Positions 1 through 10,970 of a stretch of DNA of 64,000 nt are shown here, piece by piece. The notes below the pieces were generated by a model, which made no database searches, was not told the origin of the DNA, and was given only the letters and a program-made list of their open reading frames with translations. Every line of letters starts with the position of its first letter. Position 1 is the first letter of the stretch. The position numbers were made by a program, and so were the translations under genes. The DNA comes from Nigrospora sphaerica (Eukaryota; Ascomycota; Sordariomycetes; Amphisphaeriales; Apiosporaceae): positions 4,464,001 through 4,528,000 of the forward strand of contig JAGVVL010000002.1 in NCBI GenBank assembly GCA_018287875.1. The letters run 5' to 3'.

Positions 1-1245
1 GATCTATCGATCTACCTTAGATTATATAGTCTTAGCTATAATCTGTTACGTGACTTCCCTTTTTAAAGCTTTTCCCTATTATTATCTTTATAGCTAGAGA
101 GGTCCTAGGTGGCTAGTGTAGTGCTTAGCCACCTTTCTTAGCTTAGATCTTCTAGGATCGTAATACTTAAGTACAAGTTTGAAATATTAAAAGACTATTT
201 ATAACTAAAAACTTTAGCTTCATTATGAACTAGGGATATAAAGGTGTTCTTAGTATATAAACTAGTAAAAATAAGGTAATTTCTTAATAAAAGATGTTTT
301 ATACGATTTTATAAATAATTTATTTTTAGTTAAGTAAAATATTTAAAGCCGATATAATACTCTATACACTTTAATATTTTTAATATTTAGATCCTCCGTG
401 AACAATTAAACGTTAAACGAATTTAAAGAAAAACATTCATGCTTACTTAAACTCTTTAATTAAAGACTCTATCACTTAAGAAGAAGTAAGTGAGCTAAAA
501 TATAGATGTATGACATAAAGGTTATTTTATTTTAACGTATCATAAAGTCAAAGCTTTTATTTTATTTTAGTATAAGAAAACATAACGTCGTATAAAGTAC
601 TACCTTTTAAATCAGTAAACAAGCTTATACCTCTTTTAGATACGTAGAAAATTATTTAGAAGCTCATTTAAATATCACTGAAGTATTTATATGAGAAATA
701 TCTTTTATAATTTCAAAATGTACTAATGTAAAGTTTGAAGTTTGGAATTCTTAAATAGATATAAGGGTTTACTTTATAAGCTAACACTAAAAATAAACTC
801 AAAGTATAAGCGATAAAATATCTTTAAGTTTACTTTGAACCTTAAAGGAGTGAAAATAAACTTCATAAGTATAACAGTTTTGAAATATGAGTAACTTGAA
901 AAGAGAATAAATAAGTTACTATAAAAGAGGTTAATAGTTCTTTCACTTTACAACTTTTATTTTGAGCTTAGGTAAGCTGTAAAAATGTAATAAGAATACT
1001 ATTAACGTTAAATTAAAAGAGGAAAAATTAATATGGAAAATTTTCAAGTTGTATTTAATAACTCAAAACCTCTATTATTGAGAATAATAATGAGAACTTA
1101 ATTTAGGTACTATTACAAAGTAGTAATAGGGGCTAACGCCTGAAGTAGTGTTACTATTTAAAAGCTATTATGAAAATTGGACATTAATTATAATATGTAT
1201 ATATTACTAAGCCACTTATAGTAGTTAGAGCGTTAGTTGCTCTTC
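1..1245. other. AT-rich RIP-like DNA, no recognisable gene
   Basis: Very AT-rich and rich in TA dinucleotides, with stop codons dense in all six frames. I could not match any conserved protein motif or repeat edge. It is probably decayed transposon sequence like the blocks to its right, but that is inferred from composition and context only. Confidence 0.6.
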
Positions 1246-1581
1246 GTCTTAGTAATGATTTCGTAAACCACTTACTAGGTCAGCTAGTGCTCGATTAAAA
1301 AACAGCCACTATAATAAAAGAGTAACGTTTATAAAGTTTCTTCTATTAATAAATTGAATTCTCTCTCTTGAAAAAACATAAAGTTTAACCGACATATTAG
1401 AATTTAACTACTTATAAACTATAGTGATACTCTATTTGTTTTTAACTTCTTCTTATACCGCGAAGAATTTTAAGTTTTACTTTAATAAAGCTATGTAATG
1501 GCTATTTTATTATAAGAGCTGTTTTATTATACGGCATTAACTCAGCTAGTCCGTGGTTTATGAAACGATTATTAAGTGGTG
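1246..1581. mobile_element. Candidate MITE with inverted repeats of about 58 bp
   Basis: Positions 1263-1320 (starting GTAAACCACTTACTAGG) are matched in inverted orientation by 1503-1562 (reverse complement starting ATAAACCACGGACTAGC). Most mismatches are transitions. The similarity may continue outward to about 1246 and 1581, so the true ends are uncertain and no target duplication could be fixed. There is no coding capacity inside. It lies beside, and may interrupt, a minus-strand pogo remnant. Confidence 0.45.
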
Positions 1582-1589
1582 CGGAGTAA

Positions 1590-2060
1590 AAGTATAAGGC
1601 TAGATTTTACCTTCTAAAATGGTTTCATATTTCCTTATAAAAGAGCGACCTTCGAAATTATAAATATTACAACCTTTATAAACTAAGTACTAAATAATAA
1701 AGTAGGTATTAAAAGACGTTCTTAACAATAATAGACTCGATTCTTTATAAGATTTACTTATAAAGTAGCATTAAAAAGTTTATATAGCATTTGAGAGTCT
1801 AATAAGATACATATAGATTAAAGAGTATTAATAAGCGAACGTGTTAATCGCTTCATATTTAACACTATAAGCACTTTATAAGTTAAAAGGCCTTAAATAA
1901 GCTTTAAGAATTGAACTTTAATGTTATTTAATATAGAGACGCTTTTAAATGCAAATTAAAAGGCGATTAAGAGCTAAACCACAGTGATATAGTTAATAAG
2001 TGATTCTATAAACACTTCAGTTTCGTAACCTTATTATAACGAAAGCTATATTTAAATACT
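1590..2060 (-). pseudogene. Degraded pogo-type transposase fragment
   Basis: About 1612-1790 aligns with 9600-9780, which is the 3' half of the older minus-strand pogo copy. Both share the run ending AGAGCGACC/AGGGCGACC and the following TTAAAAGRC...GATTCGATT blocks. Weaker similarity continues to about 2060. The fragment has no terminal repeats that I can identify and no open frame. The call rests on similarity to another degraded copy, so the limits are approximate. Confidence 0.45.
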
Positions 2061-2334
2061 ACGCAGTATATGCTTACATAATAACGGATAAAGAGTGTTT
2101 ACGTACTAAAATACTAGTCGCTAAGTAATTATTAATTGAGCGGTACTTAACTATTGAACACTAAATTTATAATAAGCTGTTAAGATGTTACACTTATTTA
2201 CAAGTAAAATAAATCCTTGATTTAATTATTAAAGTGATGAATATTTATTAAGAAATGCTTTTAAGTTGTATATTAAGTCATTTCCTTAGTAATATAAGGT
2301 TAATCGTTAAATTATAAATCTCAAGTTACGATAT

Positions 2335-2544
2335 AGGGATCCAAAGGAGCCACAGTGGCACCGTCAGGTATAGGGTAGCGAAGGGTAGTCTCAATTGCAC
2401 TGCAAGACTGATTCTTGCGGAATCTAAGTTCAGGTCGGGCGCCAGCAGTGCGCCCGCTCCTCGCTGGTAGGCCGCCGGTGGGTCTGTGTCGCAGATCAGG
2501 TGACCAGCCTGCGGATGCACCTCTCCAGCGCTTTCTCCCTTATA
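2335..2544 (-). repeat. Repeat family X, copy 1
   Basis: A GC-rich island of about 210 bp in AT-rich DNA. On the minus strand it begins TATAAGGGAG and ends GGATCCCTATA, giving weak terminal inverted repeats (TATAAGGG/TATAGGG). Two further copies lie at 18363-18574 and 27711-27923. It carries few RIP-type changes compared with copy 3. It contains an open frame of 64 codons that is not conserved as a protein in the other copies, so I treat it as non-coding: a MITE- or SINE-like element of unknown family. Confidence 0.7.
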
Positions 2545-2740
2545 TATGATCTTATAATTTAATAAATGCCTTAAATTATTAAATCGAGATTTTCTAATTC
2601 ACGATCTTATAATTTAGTACATGATCTTCTCTTAAAAGAGAAGTTTTCTTTTACTTAGGAACGCTTACTATTAATATTTCCTAATTCATTCTCTTTATAC
2701 TTAATAAGGGCCTTAAGTACTTAATATAGTACTTAAGCTA

Positions 2741-4602
2741 ACGTAAGTGTCATATGAGTTGTGCAGTTAATTAAGTTGCGCACTTTAGCCACATTCTACT
2801 TCGACCACTTTAAACGCGTATTTCTCCACAACTAAGCATGCTTAGACGTTCTTAAGAGTCTAAGGTGATCCTAGCGGTTTAGACAATTCGAAATGACCTA
2901 GCAATGACTATCTGTCGCGCTACATCCATCTTTTAAGTCGGCGAATCCACGATCTGTAATAGAATAAACGGAAAACGCGCCCGAAGCGACACACTTAATA
3001 ATAATTAGAGTTGCTTAATTCTCTTAAAAGAGAAGGCGCTGATTCAATACATCCTCGACTTAGACTTTAAAGGGTTTACCCCGCGCTTACACGATGTGGA
3101 AGATATAGCGAATGTTATCGCTACATCGCGCGATATAACACGTGTTAAGATGCGTTAAGCAGCGAACTTCGTGAAGCGATAACTATAAATTCGGACGCGT
3201 TTCTCACGTGTATACGACTATTAAAGGGCCTTCTATAAAGATCTTGAAGAAAGCTTTAGCTAGTTCGCGCTTTTTATAAATTTAAAGGCGAAATATAGTA
3301 TCTAAGACAAGGATGTCCATAACTTTAATAAGACTGGCTTTATAATAGGCCAAATTATATTTATAATAGTTGTAACCGGTGTTAATCGGAGTAGAAAACG
3401 AAAAAAAATTTAGCTTAGTTATTGAGAATGGGTTACCGTGATCTAGGGCGTCTATTTAAACAGTTAGTGCATTTCGCCGTTCATCGTGGTAAAAAGCGCC
3501 TACCACCTCGCTAATTAGTACGCTGACAGCATCCTCCTACGCGACTAGGTTATTACACCTATCGCGAATGGATAAACTAATAAAAAAACGGGCGTGGACT
3601 AGATTTAGCATTTCGAAAAACACATCGCGTCGCGCGTTATAGGCCGATATCATTTATTAGTAATCGACGGGCACAAGAGTCACGTTTTAACCGAGTTTTA
3701 AGCTTTCTATAAAGAAAAGAACATTATTTATATCTCTATACCTCCGAATTCGTCGCATTTACTTTAGCCACTTAACGTTGAGTGTTTTAGCTTATTAAAG
3801 TGGGTATACGGTTATAAAATCAAAGGGTTCATAAAGTCACTCGTTAACCATATTATTAAAGCCGAGTTCTTGATCGCTTACTAAGCCGTGTATATTAAGG
3901 TCTTCACGCCCGATAACGTGAAGGCTAAATTTGCTGGGGCCCGTTTAGTGCCTTTCAACCCGGAGCGAGTTCTCTTAAAGTTAAACATGGAGTTATTGAC
4001 GCCTTTGCTATTAAGTAGCCTCTTGCTAGCAGCTATTTTATAAGCTTCTTAGACGCCACATAAATTAACGTAAGCTACTTTGTAAACTAATTATATTAAA
4101 AATCGAGTCCGCTAGCATTGAAGAAGCTCCCCAATACTGATTTTATCGGCAGTTAATTAGTTTATAAAGGGTGCGATAGTAATGATACACGAGGTCGCCC
4201 TTTTATGGGCCGAAGTGAAAACGCTTTAAGAGGCGAATACTAGCCTTATAAAACGCCGTAAAGTTAAAAGAACACGTCTATAAGAAGGAGGAACACTTAA
4301 GATCGGTAAGGCGTAAGACCTTTTAAACTAGAAGGACGCGGATGTATAGTTAAAAGGGGAAACACATGCGAGTAATAGCTATAGAATACGGTTACAACCA
4401 CACAAACGCCGTTATGGCATCTGCGGAAACACCGGACATAATGCGCGCATATATGAAATAGATATATAAACGTTTACAAAGTCCGATTCCGAGTAGTTTA
4501 AATTAATTTAAGGCGTTTTAGTCGAGTAGTTAATAGATTTATGCGACCAGTGCTTAAAAGTGCACAACTCAATTAACTGCATAACTTATATAACACTTAC
4601 GA
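2741..4602 (+). mobile_element. RIP-degraded pogo/Fot1-type DNA transposon, copy 1
   Basis: This 1,862-bp element is flanked by TA at 2739-2740 and 4603-4604, with inverted ends of about 45 bp (left ACGTAAGTGTCATATGAG, right reverse complement TCGTAAGTGTTATATAAG). Translated fragments show, in order, a CENP-B-type helix-turn-helix (LHDVEDIAN near 3090), the first catalytic aspartate region (FNKTGFIIG near 3325), the second (LLVIDGHKSH near 3660) and a C-terminal zinc knuckle (GICGNTGHNAR near 4415). Stops and transition mutations are everywhere. It belongs to the same family as 10971-12829 and is clearly inactive. Confidence 0.8.
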
Positions 4603-5949
4603 TACCTTTTTTAGCCTAGTTTTAAAGATCGTAACATCACCCCTTTGCTCTTTATAGTCTTCATCCTTAAAGCCGTGATTGTATAAGGAGGTTATTCCAC
4701 TCTTATATAGCGTATATTGTTATAAAACTCATCTTTTCTTCTGTATATCTTAATAATATATGTTTATTATAATAGGTTAAGTTAAATAAAGAAAATGTTA
4801 CCTTTTTAAGATGAAAAAACGGTTATCGTTACTTAGTACGGTGTTATCTTCTATTATTAAGTAGTCTCCTAATTATATAGCTTGTACTTCTAATAAAACA
4901 GCTTATTGGTTATTAAAGCTAAACTTGACACGCTATTAAGAGTATGTTAATCGGGCCCGTATAAAGTGCGACGTCTTTAAATTATTAGCATCTATCACAT
5001 AAGCTTTAATATTTTAAGATCTTAAGTTAAAGATAGATATTAAGGAAGTTAAGAAAGTGCTTTCAGCCCGAAATAAGAAAATTAAACGTCTTCGAAGCTA
5101 AAGAAAAAATATAACGCGAGAAGTTAGCGCGTGAGATCGTGCGTGGGCTAAAAAGTGTCGAGGAGTTGAATCGCAAGGAAGAGAAAGAGCGTCATTATAT
5201 AATCAAGGCTACTCTTAAATTATCCGAACCTCCAATTTTCTTTAACGATTTATAAATAAATAGGATAATGCTTACTTAGAGGTCGACTTAAACGCCTTAA
5301 TATTAGCTTCATTTAACTTTACTAATAAAAGAATTTTGACTCTTTCTTCAAATTTCTTTAGTTATTGATAAGTTCTTATATACTTTAAATTTATAAATAT
5401 ATGTTTTACATAAGAAAGTACTTTGAAGCGTTTTTGAATATAATCTTACTCATGATTACATTTAGCATTATAAGTGTATTAATTTATTTTAAACTAGAAG
5501 TAAATGTCAATTTATGCAGTTATAAATAATAATTTAAGCTACAAAATAAGATACGCGCTATGTTCTTCAATTATGAAGCAATAATAATTAATGATAGTTT
5601 ATTTAAAAATAATCTATTTAACTTTTAAAAGGTTAATCTTCTTAAAGTTAAGTTTATTACGTAATCATTTTGTTTTAATACTCTTAAATTAAATTTTATG
5701 TCTCCTTTTATTACGGCGCTAGTAGAAGCACACGCTAATAAATTGCACAACACTGCCTTAAGAAGGACTTGAGTAAATAATGAGAAACCGAAAACTAAGA
5801 GAATTCGACTTATTAGGGTTTATTCACTACTTAACTATACCTGTGACACCTTTTAAAGGTTTAATCTCTTTAACGTTACATAATTATAACACGTCTTTTT
5901 CTTATCTTATATGAATATTAAATCTTCTTATAATCCTGATTATAGTTCC
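4603..5949. other. AT-rich DNA with a decayed coding relic
   Basis: Mostly AT-rich with no open frame. At about 5040-5245 (+) the translation is less decayed, with Lys/Arg/Glu-rich pieces such as SARNKKIKRLRS and REKLAREIVRGLKSVEELN around a few stops. It looks like the charged C-terminal tail of a transposase, but I cannot assign a family. The rest holds nothing recognisable. Confidence 0.4.
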
Positions 5950-6155
5950 TGTTATGGCATGGGTACATAGGTACAAGGGCATGGGAATGCATGGACCACT
6001 GGCCGGTGGTACGTATCACCGCTGGCTGGATATATTCCTGCCAAACAGTGACTGACAGGAGCCTGTTCCTCTTCTTTTCCTCTTCACCTGTAGTTTTCAC
6101 ATCTCAATAGAACCTTCAGGTCATCACTAGATCCCTTGTTCCTTAACCCATGACA
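5950..6155. repeat. Solo LTR, 206 bp, with target duplication
   Basis: It starts TGTTATGG and ends CCATGACA (inverted termini allowing one transition). It is flanked by GTTCC at 5945-5949 and GTTCT at 6156-6160, a 5-bp target duplication with one C to T change. A second copy lies at 16270-16626 and contains another LTR. No internal retrotransposon sequence adjoins it, so it is a solo LTR left by recombination. Its GC-rich body stands out from the surroundings. Confidence 0.75.
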
Positions 6156-6512
6156 GTTCTCTATGTTTCTTAACGGTAACATTTTTTATCAATGCGAATT
6201 CTCTTTATAAAAGTGCTTATGAAATTTAAAACTAAATTTGTAAATGACTTTACATAGTAATTTACGAAATGTTTCGTTGATATTACTTTTATAAGCGAAT
6301 AAATTTATTAAAGGTAATTTAACTCACTCATTATTGTTTAAAATCTATATATTATGGTAATTGCTACTTAAGTATTTAGTTTACTTTTTTTTAAAAAAAA
6401 AGATTATGGTGTATACATACCTGTGTTTTTTAATTAATATCTTTCTAAGTTCTTTTTAAATTTAGTTATAAATAGCTTATTCTTAGTGAGGATAGTTTAT
6501 GTTAATAGTTTA
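6156..6512. other. AT-rich spacer, nothing recognised
   Basis: AT-rich DNA between the solo LTR and the MITE. I see no open frame, repeat or conserved motif in it. Confidence 0.6.
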
Positions 6513-6916
6513 ACGTAGATGTCATACGAGTGAGCAACTAAAAATCCTAATAAAAAACGTCTGTGCGTAACCGCGCACTTTAACGAATATTAAGTAAAAA
6601 AGAACAGAGGTTTAGAGTTTAGCTTATTACTATTATAAAGATTCTAATAGTATTTCTTTTTTATATTCTAATTTCTTACTAACCTACTGATAACGAAAAA
6701 TTAAAAAAGTGGAATCGGTTTTCATGTTTTTCTTCAATAACCTCTTTAATATATTATTTTAAAATTTAAGAGTAATCAATTTTCAATTCGTCTTTGTATA
6801 GGAAAGCTACTATATACGTCTTAAGTTATCTAAAGCTCAAATAAGCAAAGTGCGCGGTTACGCACGGAGGTTTTTTTACTAGGATTTCTAGTGGCTCACT
6901 AGTATAACATCTATGT
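6513..6916. mobile_element. Pogo-related MITE, 404 bp, TA target duplication
   Basis: Left arm 6513-6581 and right arm 6847-6916 are inverted repeats of about 70 bp, flanked by TA at 6511-6512 and 6917-6918. The outer bases (ACGTAGATGTCATACGAGTG) closely match the ends of the pogo element at 10971-12829 (ACGTGGATGTCATACGAGTG). The middle of about 265 bp is AT-rich without coding capacity. The shared ends and TA duplication suggest that pogo transposase moved it; that is inference. Confidence 0.8.
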
Positions 6917-7018
6917 TATATTACTTTATAATAGTCTTGAAGAAGATATATATCAATTCCTTTATTCCACTTTCTTATGTAATAAGAAGTGTATATACTT
7001 TATAGGTGTATTCTTATA

Positions 7019-8842
7019 GCATAAGTGACACTTAAGCTACATAATTTAATCAAGCTACGCACTTTCGTTACATTCTATATTAATTACTTTCAGTTTGCTT
7101 TTACTCATAATAAAGTATGCTAAAATGTTTATAAAAGTCTTAAGTAGTTCTAACGATTTAAGTAGTTTGAAATAACCTTATAATAGCTTATAGCTACGTT
7201 GTATTTATATTTAAAATCTTTAAATTAACTGTCTGTATTAAAATAAAAAGAGTACGCGCTTAAAAGAACCTATTTTATAATAAAAGTTATTTAACTTTAT
7301 TAAAAAAGGCCACGATTACTTAATACAGACTCGACTAAGCTAGCAGGAGTTGATCTTAATATTATATAATATAGAAGATATAGAGAATGTTATTATTACG
7401 TCACGTAACTCGTTAAAATACGTTAAGCTATAAACTTTGTTAAGTAACAATTATAATTTTAAACCCGTCTTTTTTACGTATACGATCATTAAACGGCCCT
7501 TTACGAAGACCTTAAGAAATTTTTAGTTAGTTTACACTTTTAGTGAACTTAGAGGCGAAATATAGTATTGAAAATAAAGACATTTACAACTTCGACGAGA
7601 CTAGTTTTATAGTAAAATCATATTTAAAGTATTAATAACTAATGCTAAATGAGGTAAGGAGAAAAAGTGTACAACTAAGGAGTATAGAGTAGGTTACTGT
7701 AGCTAAAAGCTTTTATTTAAATGAATAATATATATTACTATTTATGTTTATAATGAGTGCTTATAACTATATAAATTAGTAAATTAAGAACACTCTTCTA
7801 CGCAATGTAATGATTAAACTCATCTTAAATAAAAAGCTAGTAATAATACCGACTTAAATTAATTTTCATATTTCCAAAAAATATACCACATTACATAAAA
7901 AAATACTTATTTTTAATATAAATAATCGAGTTTAAGAGCCACGTTTTATTCGATTTTAAGCTTTTCATATAGAGAAGAATATTATTATAGTCTTCATAGC
8001 CTTATACTCATCGTATTTACTTTAAATACTTCATATAAGGTGCTTTAATTTATTAAAGTGAGCGTACTGTTACAAAATCAAACCCTTTTTAAAGTCACTC
8101 GTTAAATATCTTAATAAGGTTAAATTTCTTTTTACTTTTTAAGCTAAGTTTTTATAGGTTTTTGTACTCGATAACGTTAAAGTTGAACTTTATAATGGAA
8201 ACTTTATCTCTTATGACTTTTAAAAATATTATTTCAAAGCTTAATATAAAGTTATTAACCCCTTTATTATTCAATAGTCTCCTATTAATAGCTATCTTAT
8301 AAACATCTTAAGCGCTACATAACTTAACGTAAGTTACTTTATAAGTTATTTATATTCAAAGTTGAGACCATTATTGTTTAAGAAGTTTTCTAATACCTAT
8401 TTTATAAAGGGTGCGATAATGATCATATATAACGTCAATCTTTTTTAAGATAAGTTTAAATACTTTAAAAGACGATTCAAAACCTTATAAATTGTTATAA
8501 AGTTAAAAGGCCTCGCTTGTAAGGAAGAGCAATATTTAATATTAACAATGCTTGAGATCTGTTCAGTTAAAAAGACGTCGATATATAGGTAAGAGAAGAG
8601 ACGTATATAAGAAGTAGTGGGGTGATAAGGTTAAAACAACGCTTATGATAGTGTAGTATTTATAACCCGGCCGAATAAAGTACATAAGTATAAAAAACTA
8701 AATGTAAGGATATCTAAAGAGTCCGAATTTAACTATTTTAAATTCATTCAAGGCATTCTAAATAGATGATTAATGAATTTATCGCGAAAGTGCTTAAAAG
8801 TGCGCATCTCGATTAACTACATAGCTTAGATAACACTTATAT
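7019..8842 (+). mobile_element. RIP-degraded pogo/Fot1-type DNA transposon, copy 2
   Basis: A 1,824-bp relic bounded by TA at 7017-7018 and 8843-8844. Its ends resemble copy 1 (left GCATAAGTGACACTTAAG; right reverse complement ATATAAGTGTTATCTAAG). Scattered matches to the family transposase remain near 7370 (helix-turn-helix region) and near 7600 (first catalytic region). It is more decayed than copy 1 and has no open frame of useful length. Confidence 0.7.
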
Positions 8843-9221
8843 TAAGAAAGGTTCTGCTATAAGTTACCTTGATTATAAGTTCTTGAATAACAGCAACTTT
8901 TTAATGAAGTTAAACATAACTATTCTTTATATCTTACTAAGTTAGGAAATCGGTTGTAATTCTTTATATGTTCTATAATATAAAGCCTTAATTATATTTT
9001 AAATTTTTTATTCTTGAGATAACTTGATCGCTACTCTATTAAACTTATAACAAATATTATATCGTTATATTTAACATATAGTTTTAAATATTCTATAATA
9101 CTTATCAACGTGCTCTTTTGAAAGGCTCTGAACTAACTTAACTATAGGTTGTTTAAGGATGCTTTTAATGTTATTATTTTATTATAATAACTCGCTATTA
9201 TAAGTTCTTAAATTTTTTATA
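8843..9221. other. AT-rich spacer, nothing recognised
   Basis: AT-rich DNA between two pogo relics, with no open frame or repeat that I can identify. Confidence 0.5.
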
Positions 9222-10970
9222 AAGTAAGTATTATGTAAGTTACTGAGTTAACTAAGTCGCTCATTTTTAAGCATCTCCCGTACGAATCTATTAGTTAACT
9301 GAATATAACGCTTTAAATTAATTTAAACTACTTAAAGTCGCACCTTAAAAATGTACTTCACATTTACCTTGTATATATACACATTATACTCGGTGTTCTT
9401 ATATATATTATATTATTATACACGTAGCTTTATCCTCCTTCTAAAATGACTCCTTTTATATCTTTCCTCTTTTAACTACGTATCTACATCTTTTAATGTA
9501 AAAGGTTTCAAGCTTAGCTAATCTTAAGTGTTCTTCTTATTTATAAACGTATATTTTTTTACTTTATGACGTTTTACAAGGTTGATACTTGCCTCTTAAA
9601 GCGTTATAACTTCCGCTTTATGAAAGGGCGACCTTATATATTATCCCTATTATACCCCTTATAAATTAGTCTACTATTAGTATATCAATGTTAAAAGGCT
9701 TCCTTACTATTAACGGATTCGATTATTAAATATAATTGATTTATAAAGTAGTTAACATTAAGTTATATGGTACTTAAATGGCTTATAAGATAGCTATTAT
9801 TAAAATGATATTAAATAATAAAGGCTTTGATAACTTTATAATAAGCTTTGAAAATACCTTTTTAAAATTATAAGGGATTAAATTAACGGTATAAAATTTA
9901 CCGGGAACGTTATTAAGTATAAATACTTTAAAAAACGTGGCTTAAAAGGCAATACAGAACTTACCTTTAATAAAATAGTTAATAAGTAACTTTATAGACG
10001 TTTCGATTTTGTAACAGTACAATTACTTTAATGAATTAAAATAAATACGTCGAGTTTAAAGACATAACTAAATGACAATATTCTTCTCTTTATACAAAGT
10101 TGAGAATTCGGTTAAAACATAGCAATTATAATTATCAGTTATTAGTATATAATATAAGCTTTTTATATATGATATAGTAATTTTTTAAATAATAGAATAA
10201 ATTTAAGCTTATCACGTTACTAGTTAACTTATTCAAAGTAAGTAAAATATTATAAATATATAGTAAGGTAGCATTTCTATAAACATTGATAAAGTAATAA
10301 ACGCCCTTCATAATAATGGAAAATAAAATATATTATCTTTCAAAATAAACGCTGTAAACTTTAATAACTCATAATTAATAAGTTAAACTATCTTTACTTT
10401 AAAATACAATTAGTATTGTTTACATTCATTATAAACGTTGTTTAGTTTATTATAAAGCCGGTCTCGTTAAAGTTATAAATATCCTCGTCTTAAATGCTAT
10501 ACTTAGCTTTTAAGTTCACGAAAACCGAGAACTAGCCCGAGATTTTTTTTCAAATTTTTTATAAAGGGCTCTTTAGTAATCGTTTATAAGCGGAAAAAAT
10601 GTCCGGAGGTTTATTATCGCTTAACGAAGTTCGCAGCCTAACGTGTCCCGACGTATAACGCGTTGTGTGAGTTAGCGATAACATTCGCTATATCCACCAC
10701 ACTTTGTAAGCGTGGTGTAAATCCTTTTAAATTTAAATTAATTATCTATCGGATAAGTGTTTCTCTTCCAGTTTAATAAACCGAGTAACATTAGCGCGTA
10801 CGTTACATTAAGCGCGTTTTTCCTTCATTCTATTATAAAGGGTCGATTTGTTAACTTTAAAGATAAATGTAACGGAACGAATTATTATTACAGGGTCCTA
10901 CTTAATAGTTTAAATTATAAGAATAAGCTAGGACTTCAATAAACGTGTAAACATGTTTACTTATAACGTA

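Noticed and set aside
2326..2520. 64-codon minus-strand frame in the GC-rich patch
   Set aside because: It lies in repeat X and is not preserved in the other two copies.
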